Below the pieces are notes generated by a model. That model had not been told where the DNA came from, made no database searches, and saw nothing but the letters and a program-made list of their open reading frames with translations. Shown piece after piece: positions 54,042-62,903 of a DNA stretch of 64,000 bases (position 1 is its first letter; the number at the start of each line of letters is the position of its first letter). Source of the DNA: Sphingobium naphthae. Its GTDB lineage: Bacteria; Pseudomonadota; Alphaproteobacteria; Sphingomonadales; Sphingomonadaceae. Where the stretch lies: assembly GCF_020782235.1 (NCBI RefSeq), contig NZ_JAJGNO010000009.1, positions 171,416-235,415 on the forward strand, written 5' to 3'. A program made the translations under genes and the position numbers.

Positions 54042-54737
54042 ATGACCCGCATTCTCATGGTGGCCACCTCCGCCGACCGCATGACTCCCGGCACCGAACC
54101 GACGGGCGTCTGGCTCGAGGAACTTACCACCCCGTACTACGCGTTCCGCGATGCGGGCGCCGAGGTTACGCTGGCCTCGATCAAGGGTGGCGCCATCCCC
54201 GTCGACCAGCGTAGCGTCAACGCCGACGGCGAGAACGACGCTTCGGTCGAGCGCTATCTGAAGGACGAGGCCCTGAAGGGCGAGGTTGCCAGCACCCTTG
54301 TATTCACAAGCATCGATCCCGCCGGCTACGACGCGCTGTTCCTGCCGGGCGGCCACGGCACCATGTTCGATTACCCCGTCAGTGACGAACTGGCCCGCCT
54401 GGTCGAACGCTTCGACCGCGAAGGCAAGATCGTCGCCGCCGTCTGCCATGGACCGGCAGGGCTGGTCTCGGCGAAGAAGGCCGATGGCACGCCCTTCGTC
54501 GCCGGCCGCCGTGTCGCGGGCTTCACGGACAGCGAGGAACGCGCGGTCGGTCTCGATCAGGCGGTGCCGTTCCTCCTCGAAACGCGTCTCAAGGAACTCG
54601 GCGGCAAGCACGAAGGCGGCCCCGATTTTGCCCCCTTCGCCCTGCGCGACGGCAATCTGGTGACCGGCCAGAACCCCGCCAGCGCTACCCTCACCGCAGA
54701 GCTCGTGATGGAAGCCCTCAAGGACAAGGTCGCCTGA
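54042..54737 (+). CDS. DJ-1/PfpI-family protein (Hsp31-like)
   Basis: This is a class I glutamine-amidotransferase-like protein of 231 aa. The nucleophile elbow is VCHGPAGL. The strings [16 protein letters not shown] and [12 protein letters not shown] fit the Hsp31/glyoxalase III-like branch, which handles methylglyoxal and related carbonyls. AAAGGA precedes ATG 54042. The frame also opens from ATG 53883/53886 and adds a possible twin-arginine leader (NRRQLLQALTAVLVAGAAPAG), so an exported form cannot be ruled out. It starts a run of five closely spaced genes. Confidence 0.85.
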   Translation: MTRILMVATSADRMTPGTEPTGVWLEELTTPYYAFRDAGAEVTLASIKGGAIPVDQRSVNADGENDASVERYLKDEALKGEVASTLVFTSIDPAGYDALFLPGGHGTMFDYPVSDELARLVERFDREGKIVAAVCHGPAGLVSAKKADGTPFVAGRRVAGFTDSEERAVGLDQAVPFLLETRLKELGGKHEGGPDFAPFALRDGNLVTGQNPASATLTAELVMEALKDKVA

Positions 54738-54739
54738 TC

Positions 54740-55195
54740 ATGCGCTATCTCCACACCATGCTGCGCGTCGCCGATCCCGAGGCAGCGATCCGGTTCTTCA
54801 CGCTGCTGGGTCTCAAGGAGACCCGGCGCATGGAGAACCAGGCCGGGCGTTACACGCTGATCTACCTTGCCGCCGACGAGGATTTCCGCGGCGACGGCGA
54901 GCAGGGCGATGCCGAGGTCGAACTGACGTACAACTGGCCGCCCGAGGACGGCAGCGCTGCCGAGACTTACACGGGGGGCAGAAACTTCGGCCATCTCGCC
55001 TACGGGGTCGACGACATCTACGAGACGTGCGCGCGGCTGCAAGCGGGCGGCGTGACGATCAATCGCCCCCCGCGCGACGGATACATGGCGTTCGTCCGCT
55101 CGCCGGACGGGATCTCGATCGAACTGCTCCAAAAAGGCGAACACATGGCCCCGGCCGAACCCTGGGCCTCCATGCCCAACACGGGCGCATGGTGA
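54740..55195 (+). CDS. VOC-family lactoylglutathione lyase-like protein
   Basis: This is a glyoxalase I-type protein of 151 aa. [28 protein letters not shown] and [15 protein letters not shown], with [14 protein letters not shown], are the GloA strings that supply H, E, H and E metal ligands. It begins 2 bp after the DJ-1 stop, and together the two predict methylglyoxal detoxification. Confidence 0.9.
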   Translation: MRYLHTMLRVADPEAAIRFFTLLGLKETRRMENQAGRYTLIYLAADEDFRGDGEQGDAEVELTYNWPPEDGSAAETYTGGRNFGHLAYGVDDIYETCARLQAGGVTINRPPRDGYMAFVRSPDGISIELLQKGEHMAPAEPWASMPNTGAW

Positions 55196-56301
55196 TGGCG
55201 CGCCTGTTCGAACCGCTCGAGGTCGCGGGGCTGCGGCTTGCCAACCGCATCGTTATCGCGCCGATGTGCCAGTATTCTGCCGAGGACGGCGCGATGACCG
55301 ATTGGCACCGGATGCATCTCGGCCAGTTGGCGCTGTCGGGCGCGGGCGCGCTGACGATAGAGGCGACCGCTGTCAGCCCCGAAGGTCGCATCACCTACGG
55401 TGACGTCGGCCTGTACGATGACCGTACCGAAGCGGCGATGCGAAGCGTGCTAGAAAGCGTCCGTCAGTGGTCGGACATGCCGCTCGTCATCCAGCTGGCC
55501 CATGCCGGCCGCAAGGCGAGCAGCGCCAAGCCGTGGCACGGCGGAGCGCAGCTTCCCCCCGATACGGAGAATGGCTGGCAGACCGTGGCACCCAGCGCCA
55601 TTCCCTTCGCTCCGGACGACCATCCCCCTGTCGAACTGGACAAGTCAGGGCTTGCCCGCATCCGGGAGGCGTTCGCGGATGCCGCCCGGCGCGCCGGCAG
55701 GCTCGGCATCGAAGCCGTCCAGATCCACGCCGCGCATGGCTATCTGCTTCACGAGTTTCTTTCGCCGATCTCCAACCGGCGCGGCGACGAATACGGCGGC
55801 AGCCTCGACAACCGGATGCGGTTCCCGCTGGAAGTGTTCGATGCCGTGCGCGAATCGTTTCCGGCCGACCGCCCGGTGACCGTTCGCGTTTCCGGGACTG
55901 ACTGGGTTGAAGGCGGCTGGACAGCGGAAGAAACCGCAAGGTTTGCGCAGGAACTGAAGCGGCGCGGTTGCGCGGCGATCCACGTCTCCGGCGGCGGGCT
56001 CGACCCGCGCCAGCAGATCCCGGTCGGCCCCGGCTATCAGGTACCGCTGGCCCGCACGGTCAAGGACGCGGTCGCTATGCCTGTAATCGCTGTCGGCTTG
56101 ATCACCGATCCGCACCAGGCGGAGCGCATCCTAGAAGACGGGCATGCCGACGCCATAGCGATTGCCCGCGCTGCGCTGTGGGATCCGCGTTGGCCCTGGC
56201 ACGCCGCCGCCGCGCTTGGTGCATCGGTCAAGGCGCCCCCGCAATATTTCCGGTCCGAGCCTCACGAAGTGGGCCGCATTCTCAAGGAAATGACGCCATG
56301 A
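55195..56301 (+). CDS. Old yellow enzyme-family NADH:flavin oxidoreductase (YqjM-like)
   Basis: This is an FMN ene-reductase of 368 aa that reduces activated C=C bonds of quinones, enones or nitro compounds. LANRIVIAPMCQYSAEDG carries the YqjM-type Cys, with the substrate-binding His pair in IQIHAAHGYLLHEFLSP and the FMN site in QLAHAGRKAS. ATG 55195 overlaps the VOC stop (TGATG); in-frame starts at 55189 and 55192 are equally possible. It overlaps the next gene by ATGA. Confidence 0.93.
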   Translation: MARLFEPLEVAGLRLANRIVIAPMCQYSAEDGAMTDWHRMHLGQLALSGAGALTIEATAVSPEGRITYGDVGLYDDRTEAAMRSVLESVRQWSDMPLVIQLAHAGRKASSAKPWHGGAQLPPDTENGWQTVAPSAIPFAPDDHPPVELDKSGLARIREAFADAARRAGRLGIEAVQIHAAHGYLLHEFLSPISNRRGDEYGGSLDNRMRFPLEVFDAVRESFPADRPVTVRVSGTDWVEGGWTAEETARFAQELKRRGCAAIHVSGGGLDPRQQIPVGPGYQVPLARTVKDAVAMPVIAVGLITDPHQAERILEDGHADAIAIARAALWDPRWPWHAAAALGASVKAPPQYFRSEPHEVGRILKEMTP

Positions 56302-57449
56302 AAATCTCCGTCAAACTGCTTCTGGCCGCTGGCGCTGCCCTCTCGCTTGCCGCCTGCGCGACGACCCGGGAGGGTGCATCCGCGCCCCGGATCGAACAGG
56401 TCGCGACCTTCGATGGCGCGATGCCGACTGGCGTGACCGTCGCCCCCAACGGGCGCATCTTCGTCAACTTCCCGCAATGGGGCGACAACGCGCCGTTCAC
56501 GGTTGCCGAGCTGGTCGACGGCAAGGCGGTGCCTTATCCCGACGCCGCGACCAACCGGCCCGATCCGGCCGACCCGGCGGGGCATTTCATCTCGGTGCAG
56601 AGCGTGGTGGCAGACGGCGCCGATCGCCTGTGGGTGCTCGACACGGCGGCGCCCAAATTCTCTCAACCACGGGCCGGCGGTGCAAAGCTGGTGGCGATCG
56701 ATCTTGCGACCAACCGGGTGGTGAAGACGATCGTCCTGCCGCCCAGCGTGGTGCTGCCCACGACCTACCTCAACGATGTGCGCTTCGATCTGCGTCAGGG
56801 CGCCGAGGGCGTCGCCTACATCACCGACAGCAGCAACGACGGCGTCGGCGGCATCATCGTCGTCGATATCGCCAGCGGGCGTGCGATCCGGCGCCTGTCG
56901 AACCATGCGACGACCAACCCCGAGCCCGGCTTCACCCCGGTCGTCGACGGCGCGGTGCTCATGAACCGCCCGGCCGACGGCCCCGCGACGCCGGTCACGA
57001 TCGCAAGCGACGCGATTGCGCTCAGCGCCGACGGCAGCCTGCTGTATTACGGGCCACTGTCGGGCCGCACGCTGCACGCGGTGCCCACGGCGATGCTGCG
57101 CGATCCCGCGGTGTCCGAGGAGGCGTTAGGCCGCGCGGTCCGCAGCCTGGGGCGCAAAGGCGCCTCGGACGGGATAGCCGAGGACGACAAGGACCGCGTG
57201 TTCGCCGGCGATTACGAGAACAACGCGATCCGCGTGCTCGACCAGGGCCGCTGGACGACGGTGGTCAGCGACCCGCGCATCAGCTGGCCCGACACGCTAT
57301 CGATCGGCACCGACGGCTACCTCTACTTCACCGCCAACCAGCTCCACCGCCAGCCCGGCTTCCACGGCGGGCGGGACCTGCGCCGCAAGCCCTACGAGCT
57401 GCTCCGCATCAAGGTCGGCGCCGCTCCCGTCCTGTTGCGCTCGCGGTGA
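56298..57449 (+). CDS. Royal jelly/yellow-family beta-propeller lipoprotein
   Basis: This is an exported protein of 383 aa. The N-terminus MKISVKLLLAAGAALSLAAC ends in a lipobox. The mature part is a six-bladed-propeller protein of the MRJP/yellow family (RLWVLDTAAPKFSQP, TYLNDVRFD, AYITDSSNDGVGGIIV, LYYGPLSGRTLHAVPT). Bacterial members have no assigned reaction. It is translationally coupled to the old yellow enzyme gene. Confidence 0.88.
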   Translation: MKISVKLLLAAGAALSLAACATTREGASAPRIEQVATFDGAMPTGVTVAPNGRIFVNFPQWGDNAPFTVAELVDGKAVPYPDAATNRPDPADPAGHFISVQSVVADGADRLWVLDTAAPKFSQPRAGGAKLVAIDLATNRVVKTIVLPPSVVLPTTYLNDVRFDLRQGAEGVAYITDSSNDGVGGIIVVDIASGRAIRRLSNHATTNPEPGFTPVVDGAVLMNRPADGPATPVTIASDAIALSADGSLLYYGPLSGRTLHAVPTAMLRDPAVSEEALGRAVRSLGRKGASDGIAEDDKDRVFAGDYENNAIRVLDQGRWTTVVSDPRISWPDTLSIGTDGYLYFTANQLHRQPGFHGGRDLRRKPYELLRIKVGAAPVLLRSR

Positions 57450-57525
57450 ACCCATCAGGCCGGCCGGGCTCGCGCGGGACCGCGATCCGGCGAAAAATCA
57501 ACAATTGACTTGAAGGAATACAATC

Positions 57526-58266
57526 ATGACAAACGGAATCGAAGGCAAGATCGTTCTCATTACCGGCGGCAGCACCGGCATCGGCGCGGAAACCGCGCGT
57601 CTTCTCGCGGAACGGGGCGCCAAGGTGGCCATCGCCGCGCGGCGCAAGGACAGGCTCGACGAGGTCGTCGCGGACATCGCCGCAACTGGCGGCACGGCAC
57701 GTAGCTACGCGCTGGACGTGACCGACAAATCGGCGGTCCAGTCCGTCGTCGCAGCAATCATTGCCGACTTCGGCCGCCTTGACGTGCTGATCAACAACGC
57801 CGGGCTGATGCCGATCCGTCCGATGGCCGAGGTCAACACCGACGAGTGGGACCAGATGATCGACGTCAATCTGAAGGGTACGCTCTACGGCATCGCGGCG
57901 GCCCTTCCCGGTTTTCTCGAGCAGGGCAGCGGTCACATCATCAACTTAAGCTCGGTTGCGGGCATCAAGGTCTTTGCACCGGGAGGCACGGTCTACTCCG
58001 GCACCAAGTTCGCCGTCAGCGCGATCAGCGAGGGCTTGCGCCACGAGGTGGGGGAAAAGGTCCGGGTCACGTCAATCGAGCCTGGAGCTGTCGAAAGCGA
58101 TTTGAAGTTCACGACCTCTGGCGCGGCCGCCGAGACGGTGCTGGACTTCTACAAGCAGGCCATCCCGGCGGCATCGGTGGCGCGTGCTATCGCGTTCGCT
58201 GTCGAACAACCTGATGACGTCGATGTCAACGCGATCGTCATCAGGCCGACTGCACAGGAGTTCTGA
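57526..58266 (+). CDS. SDR-family oxidoreductase
   Basis: This is a classical short-chain dehydrogenase of 246 aa. TGGSTGIG binds NAD(P), with NNAG in the core, the catalytic Ser in NLSSVAGIKV and Y-x3-K in VYSGTKFAV. The C-terminal end (VDVNAIVIRPTAQEF) is typical of the YdfG-like serine dehydrogenase/3-hydroxy acid group. GAAGGA precedes the ATG. Substrate unknown. Confidence 0.9.
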   Translation: MTNGIEGKIVLITGGSTGIGAETARLLAERGAKVAIAARRKDRLDEVVADIAATGGTARSYALDVTDKSAVQSVVAAIIADFGRLDVLINNAGLMPIRPMAEVNTDEWDQMIDVNLKGTLYGIAAALPGFLEQGSGHIINLSSVAGIKVFAPGGTVYSGTKFAVSAISEGLRHEVGEKVRVTSIEPGAVESDLKFTTSGAAAETVLDFYKQAIPAASVARAIAFAVEQPDDVDVNAIVIRPTAQEF

Positions 58267-58377
58267 TTTCGACGAGGAGGCGGGGCCGCGTGTGCTCCGC
58301 CTCGTGGGGAACGTACCGGCCCGCTCGTCCGTTACTTTGCCGAAGAATAGCTGAGCGTTCAACTTGAGGAGTGATTT

Positions 58378-58671
58378 ATGCCCAAACTTGCCCTGTATGT
58401 ACCACTGAAGGCCAAGCCCGGAAAAGAGCGCGATGTCGCCGATTTCCTGACCTCGGCATTGCCGCTCGTTCAAGCTGAGCCGGGCACTCTGACCTGGTAT
58501 GCGATCGAGGAAGGTCCCGGTGCGTACGCGATCTTCGATACGTTCGACACGGAGGAGGATCGGCAGGCCCATCTTGACGGCAAGGTTGCCGCCGCACTGA
58601 TGGACAAGGCAGAAGAACTGTTTTCTGAACCGCCGCAGATTCACAAGTTCACCCTGCTGGCCGCGAAATAG
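58378..58671 (+). CDS. Antibiotic biosynthesis monooxygenase-domain protein (YgiN-like)
   Basis: This is a 97-aa dimeric alpha/beta barrel protein. VPLKAKPGKERDVADFL, LTWYAIEEGPGAYAIFDTFD and AHLDGKVAAALM fit the ABM/quinol monooxygenase group. TTGAGGAG precedes the ATG. It sits among other electrophile and quinone enzymes. Confidence 0.88.
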   Translation: MPKLALYVPLKAKPGKERDVADFLTSALPLVQAEPGTLTWYAIEEGPGAYAIFDTFDTEEDRQAHLDGKVAAALMDKAEELFSEPPQIHKFTLLAAK

Positions 58672-58778
58672 CCGAGCGGTCGGCACCCTAGCGCGTCGCT
58701 CTCATCGCCCGCGTGGGGGGCCCGGGCGCGGCGGCGTGCGTTGAGCGGCTTTCCCCGAACCGGCCACGGAGATACTCC

Positions 58779-59198
58779 ATGCGCACCACCCAGACGCTCG
58801 ACCTGAACGACGCGCGGACGATCATCGATTTGGGGATCGCGGAGGCCGAGCGGATCGGCAACCCGATGAACATCGCGGTGGTGGACGCGGGCGGCTGCCT
58901 CCTAGCGTTCGCGCGGATGGACGATGCGTGGCGCGGCAGCGTCGACATCGCGATCGGCAAGGCGTGGACGGCGCGCGCGTTCGACGTCGAGACCAAGGCG
59001 CTGGCGAACCTCGACCAGCCGGGCGCCGACTTCTACGGCATCCATGCCTCCAACGACGGCAACGTGATGATCTTTGCCGGGGGCGTGCCGATCAAGGAGG
59101 GCGATACGGTTATCGGCGCGGTGGGCGTGTCGGGCGGCACCGGCAAGCAGGACCAGGGCGTGGCCGAGGCAGCGGCGCAGGCGTTCGCGCGCGGCTGA
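58779..59198 (+). CDS. GlcG/HbpS-family heme-binding-like protein
   Basis: This is a 139-aa protein. ARTIIDLGIAEAERIGNPMNIAVVD, FARMDDAWRGSVDIAIGKAWTA and GDTVIGAVGVSGGTGKQDQ are the HbpS/GlcG strings. Members bind heme or degradation products, but no function is settled. The start ATG 58779 follows GGAG. It is the last complete gene of the run. Confidence 0.88.
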   Translation: MRTTQTLDLNDARTIIDLGIAEAERIGNPMNIAVVDAGGCLLAFARMDDAWRGSVDIAIGKAWTARAFDVETKALANLDQPGADFYGIHASNDGNVMIFAGGVPIKEGDTVIGAVGVSGGTGKQDQGVAEAAAQAFARG

Positions 59199-59546
59199 GC
59201 CTTAGAGCGCGGTGCCGGGCGCGGCGGTGCCGGCTTAATGGCACGCCGACGATTTGCAGCTGTCGATAACGGGCACTCGTCAGTGTCGAGGTCGGCTGCG
59301 GAAACGGCCTGATCGCGTTCGTATCGAGCCTGCCCGTCACGAGTGACTTTCTGAAGTGGCAGGCGCGAACACCTGATTCACTATGTTCGAACATCAGCTC
59401 GCACACCGCAGGTATCGCGGCTCGTGCCGGCACCGTCTTAACGTATGCGGATGGCGGAGGGGATGGGTCTCAAATCCAACCTTCTCTGCTTTTTCTATTT
59501 AAGATCGGGGACAGGAAACTCGTATTCTAGAGCCACGGCTTTCGAG
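59199..59546. other. Non-coding stretch before SDR remnant
   Basis: About 350 bp with short, unrecognised frames on both strands. GC-rich imperfect repeats follow the GlcG/HbpS stop. I see no gene, RNA or clear promoter. Confidence 0.45.
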
Positions 59547-59630
59547 ACACCGGTGGCCGCCTTCATCGTCGAGAACGCCTATCTAAACGGTGAAACGATT
59601 CGCATCGACGGCGAGTTGCGGATGCGCTGA
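59547..59630 (+). pseudogene. C-terminal remnant of an SDR gene
   Basis: The 27 codons from TPVAAFIVENAYLNGETIRI to ELRMR and a stop match the conserved tail of SDR enzymes (loop, N-G-E-x-I-R-I-D-G, then the last helix turn). Nothing upstream encodes the rest of such a protein. It is the 3' stub of a lost gene. Confidence 0.65.
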
Positions 59631-59679
59631 ACCCCCTTGCCCCGCCCCGTCGCGCCCTACCCGCGCAGAAGGAGACCCG

Positions 59680-60612
59680 ATGCCAGACGCCCCCACCGCC
59701 GGACGGATTGACTGCCTGATCGTCGGGGGCGGCCCGGCCGGCCTGACCGCGGCCATCTATCTGGGCCGCTTCCACCGCAAGGTGGTGCTGGTCGACAAGG
59801 GCGAGGGGCGGCTGAAGATGGTCCCGCGGTCGCACAACCACGCGGGCTATCCGCAGGGCGTGGTCGGCGCCGACCTGCTGGAGAACATGGCCGACCAGGC
59901 GCGACGCTACGGGGCCGATCTGCGCCGAGGGGAAGTCACCGGGCTGCGGCGCGACGGCCGGCTCTTCACCGCCCAGACCGACGCAGGCCCGATCACCGCC
60001 CGCACCGTCCTGCTGGCGACCGGGGTGGTCAACCACCGCCCGCCGGTCCCCGAGGACGTGCACGCCGACGCCGTCGACCGCGGCCTGCTGCGCTATTGCC
60101 CGATCTGCGACGCGTTCGAACAGACCGGCAAGCGCATCGGCGTGCTGGGCGGCGACCGACACGCCCTGGCCGAGGCGCTGTTCCTGCGCACCTACAGCCC
60201 GGACATCGTGATGATCTCGCTGACCGGCGAGGGGCTGGATCCCGACGCCCAGGCGCAGTCCGACGCGGCCGGGATCAGCGTCGTCGCGGCACCCGTCTCG
60301 GGGTTCGACTTCTCGGGCGACCGGGTGGTGCTGACGCTGGCCGACGGGCAGACCGAGGTGATGGACACGCTGTATGCCGCGCTGGGATCGCACACCCGCA
60401 ACGACCTGGGGCGGATGCTGGGGACCGATCTGGTCGGCGGCCAGTGCTATGCGACCGATCCCCACCAGCGCGCCAGCCTGGACGGGGTCTATGCCGCCGG
60501 CGACGCGGTCGATGGGCTGGACCAGATCGGCACGGCGATGGGCACCGGCTCGCGCGCCGCGGTGGCGATCCACAACGATCTGCGCGACCAGGACGGGCAG
60601 ACGCTCGACTAG
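59680..60612 (+). CDS. Thioredoxin reductase-like FAD/NAD(P) oxidoreductase
   Basis: This is a class II pyridine-nucleotide-disulfide oxidoreductase of 310 aa. GGGPAG at 16-21 binds FAD, the redox pair is CPIC at 140-143, and GVYAAGDAVDGLDQ binds the FAD pyrophosphate. It differs from TrxB in the loop after FAD (GEGRLKMVPRSHNHAGYP). AGAAGGAGA precedes ATG 59680. Its TAG stop lies exactly at an IS insertion: TA is the target duplication and G is the first base of the element. Confidence 0.9.
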   Translation: MPDAPTAGRIDCLIVGGGPAGLTAAIYLGRFHRKVVLVDKGEGRLKMVPRSHNHAGYPQGVVGADLLENMADQARRYGADLRRGEVTGLRRDGRLFTAQTDAGPITARTVLLATGVVNHRPPVPEDVHADAVDRGLLRYCPICDAFEQTGKRIGVLGGDRHALAEALFLRTYSPDIVMISLTGEGLDPDAQAQSDAAGISVVAAPVSGFDFSGDRVVLTLADGQTEVMDTLYAALGSHTRNDLGRMLGTDLVGGQCYATDPHQRASLDGVYAAGDAVDGLDQIGTAMGTGSRAAVAIHNDLRDQDGQTLD

Positions 60613-60628
60613 GGCCTGTTAGCGCCTG
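60612..60628 (+). repeat. Left terminal inverted repeat of the IS5-family element
   Basis: GGGCCTGTTAGCGCCTG; one mismatch to the right repeat. Confidence 0.9.
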
Positions 60629-60673
60629 CACCTGACTCTATGTCGGTGGCTTTTCCGCCAAGGGAAAGCTGAG

Positions 60674-61443
60674 ATGCTGAGCGACGAACAGTGGGCTGAA
60701 CTGGAACCTTTGATCGAGGCGTGCCGCCCGCACGCGAAGGTGCCGAGCCCGCACCTGCGACGAACCATCGAGGCAATCCTCTGGCGTCATCAGAACGGGG
60801 CGAAGTGGAGGTCACTGCCGGCGGAGTTCGGGCCCTGGTGGATGGCGGCTCAGACCTTCATCCGGTGGGCACGGTTCGGGGTTTGGGAGAGGCTGCTGGC
60901 GTTGGTTCAGGAGCGTGGCGTCCGGCTCGGCATGGTGTTCCTGGATGGAACCAACATCCGGGCGCACCAGAAGGCAGCGGGTGCCAGCCGAAAGGGGGAT
61001 CTGCGAAAGAGCGAGACGGCCGTGAAGCGCTTGGCCGATCTCGTGGCGGCTATGGCACCAAGGCCTGCGTGATGGCCGACGGCGCGGGCCGCGCGATGGC
61101 CTTCCGTCTGGCGCTTGGACAAGCCCACGAACTGCCGCACGCCGTTCCGCTGCTGGACAACCTGCCCGGCGTTCCGAAGTGGGTCGTGGCCGATCGCGGC
61201 TATACCAGTCATGCCTTCCGCCAGCACGTCTGGGACATGGGAGCCCGACCTGCGATCCCGCCGCTTCGCCACGAAGCGCCCGTCGCCTGCCCGGACTGGA
61301 TCTACAACAACCGAAACCGGGTCGAGCGTTTGTGGGCTCGATTGAAGGAGTGGCGCGCCGTCGCCACCCGCTACGAGAAGACTGCCGTCAGTTTCCTCGG
61401 CGTCCTCTGTCTCGCCGCAGCCCTCGATTGGATCAGGCGCTAA
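60674..61443 (+). CDS. IS5-family DDE transposase, two frames joined by -1 frameshift
   Basis: Frame A (60674-61072) encodes the N-terminal DUF4096-type part (MLSDEQWAELEPLIEACRPH) and the first catalytic D in MVFLDGTNIRAHQKAAG. Frame B, one base back and ending at 61443, continues GRSRGGYGTKACVMADG, with the second D in VVADRGYTS and the E in NRNRVERLWARLKEWR. The switch most likely occurs at AAAGGGGG near 60994-61003. Paired frames are normal for this group, so the element may still be active. Confidence 0.88.
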
Positions 61444-61450
61444 CAGACCC
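61434..61450 (-). repeat. Right terminal inverted repeat of the IS5-family element
   Basis: CAGGCGCTAACAGACCC, the complement of the left end with one mismatch; it contains the transposase stop codon. Confidence 0.9.
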
Positions 61451-61732
61451 TAGTCGACGGCGGTTCAGTCGACGGCGGCGGGCGCGCCTCCCGCGCGGCG
61501 CGGGTCGCCTCCGTTTAGAGCGATATTCGGCCATTCTGGCCCAGTCATTCTGAAAACCGCCGTGAATCGGTCCCAGGGATAGCCCACGGGAAGGAACCTC
61601 TCAGGTAGCAGAAGGTTCAGGAAACTGAGATCATTTGGAAGGGCGATGTCCTCCGCCGTTGCGATGGAGCGGATCATCACCAAGCTCTCGATTTGATTCC
61701 GCGTTGAGAAGAGCTGCGAAAGGAAAAGATCC
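61451..61732. other. Gap between IS element and alcohol dehydrogenase
   Basis: About 280 bp. A minus-strand frame ending at 61465 reads through it, but its upstream part is antisense to the dehydrogenase and I do not recognise it. The stretch must include the promoter of the dehydrogenase gene. No repeat or RNA is seen. Confidence 0.4.
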
Positions 61733-62872
61733 GTGAAAGCTGTCGTGTACAACGGGCCCAAAGATGTTTCTGTCAATACCATCGATGATCCCAAGATCGA
61801 AAAGCAGACCGATGTTATCATCCGGCTGACCACCACCAATATCTGCGGGTCGGACCTTCACATGTATGAGGGCCGTACCAGCTTCGAGAAGGGCAGGGTC
61901 TTCGGTCACGAAAACCTTGGCGAGGTCATCGAAGTCGGCGCTGCCGTAGATCGTATCAAGAAGGGCGATCGCGTGTGCATGCCGTTCAACGTCGGTTGCG
62001 GTTTCTGCGAAAATTGCGAACGCGGTCTGACGGGCTTCTGCCTCACGACCAACCCTGGAACCGCTGGCGCAGCGTATGGCTTTGCCGAGATGGGTCCGTG
62101 GCAAGGTGGTCAGGCTGAGTTGATGCGCGTTCCTTATGCGGACTTCAATTGTCTGAAGCTGCCTGAGGACGCTGAGGAGAAGGAGGATGACTATGTCATG
62201 CTCTCCGACATCTTCCCGACCGGTTGGCATGGCGTTGAACTGTCGGGTTTCCTGCCTGGCGAAAGCATCGCGATCTACGGCGCCGGTCCTGTCGGTTTGA
62301 TGGCCGCGCACTCAGCCGAAATTCGCGGTGCCTCTCAGATCTTCGTGGTCGATTCTCACGATGACCGCCTGAAACTGGCCGAGGCGATGGGCGCTATTCC
62401 GATCGATATGCGCAAGGGCGATCCCGCCCAGCAGATCCTTGACGCGACCGGCGGCCTCGGGACCGACCGGGGGGTCGAAGCGGTCGGGTATCAGTGTTGC
62501 GATCGGCACGGCAAGGAGCGCAGCAATTACACGATGAACTGCCTCGTCAAAAGCACGAAGGCCACCGGCGGAATCGGTGTCGTCGGCGTGTTCATTCCGG
62601 AAGACCCGAACGCGCCCGACGATCTCCAGAAGGAAGGCAAGATGGCGTTCGACTTCGGCAACTTCTGGTTCAAGGGCCAGAAGATCGGCACCGGCCAGTG
62701 CAATGTAAAGCACTACAACCGGCGACTGATGAAGCTTATCGAGCAAGGCCGGGCCAATCCTGCCCAAATCATCTCGCACCGACTGCCGCTTGATCAGGCA
62801 CCAGACGCCTACAAGCATTTCGACGAGCGCGATGCTGGCTGGACGAAGGTCGTGCTCAAGCCGGGCACCTGA
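61733..62872 (+). CDS. Zinc alcohol dehydrogenase, glutathione-independent formaldehyde dehydrogenase type
   Basis: This is a medium-chain Zn-dependent dehydrogenase of 379 aa. The catalytic zinc site is CGSDLHMYEGRTSF and GHENLGEVIE. The structural zinc Cys cluster is CGFCENCERGLTGFC. NAD binding is IYGAGPVGLMA. The long insert (AVGYQCCDRHGKERSNY) matches the FdhA-like subgroup that oxidises formaldehyde without glutathione. AAAGGAAAAG precedes GTG 61733. By eye its GC is lower than that of the upstream genes, which suggests separate acquisition. Confidence 0.9.
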   Translation: MKAVVYNGPKDVSVNTIDDPKIEKQTDVIIRLTTTNICGSDLHMYEGRTSFEKGRVFGHENLGEVIEVGAAVDRIKKGDRVCMPFNVGCGFCENCERGLTGFCLTTNPGTAGAAYGFAEMGPWQGGQAELMRVPYADFNCLKLPEDAEEKEDDYVMLSDIFPTGWHGVELSGFLPGESIAIYGAGPVGLMAAHSAEIRGASQIFVVDSHDDRLKLAEAMGAIPIDMRKGDPAQQILDATGGLGTDRGVEAVGYQCCDRHGKERSNYTMNCLVKSTKATGGIGVVGVFIPEDPNAPDDLQKEGKMAFDFGNFWFKGQKIGTGQCNVKHYNRRLMKLIEQGRANPAQIISHRLPLDQAPDAYKHFDERDAGWTKVVLKPGT

Positions 62873-62903
62873 CCTTAGTCTTCGACGGAATAGGAAATAA
62901 ATT

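Larger units (their letters stand above)
60612..61450 (+). mobile_element. IS5-family (IS427-type) insertion sequence, 839 bp
   Basis: Terminal inverted repeats of 17 bp (60612-60628 and 61434-61450) match at 16 positions. The element is flanked by TA on both sides (60610-60611 and 61451-61452), the usual IS427-group target duplication. It carries one transposase in two frames. Joining the flanks restores GACTAGTCGAC, so the host stop codon TAG was there before insertion and is kept. Confidence 0.92.

Noticed and set aside
61465..61732. Possible C-terminal gene remnant on the minus strand
   Set aside because: The frame is open but I could not match it to any family; its upstream part is antisense to the dehydrogenase.
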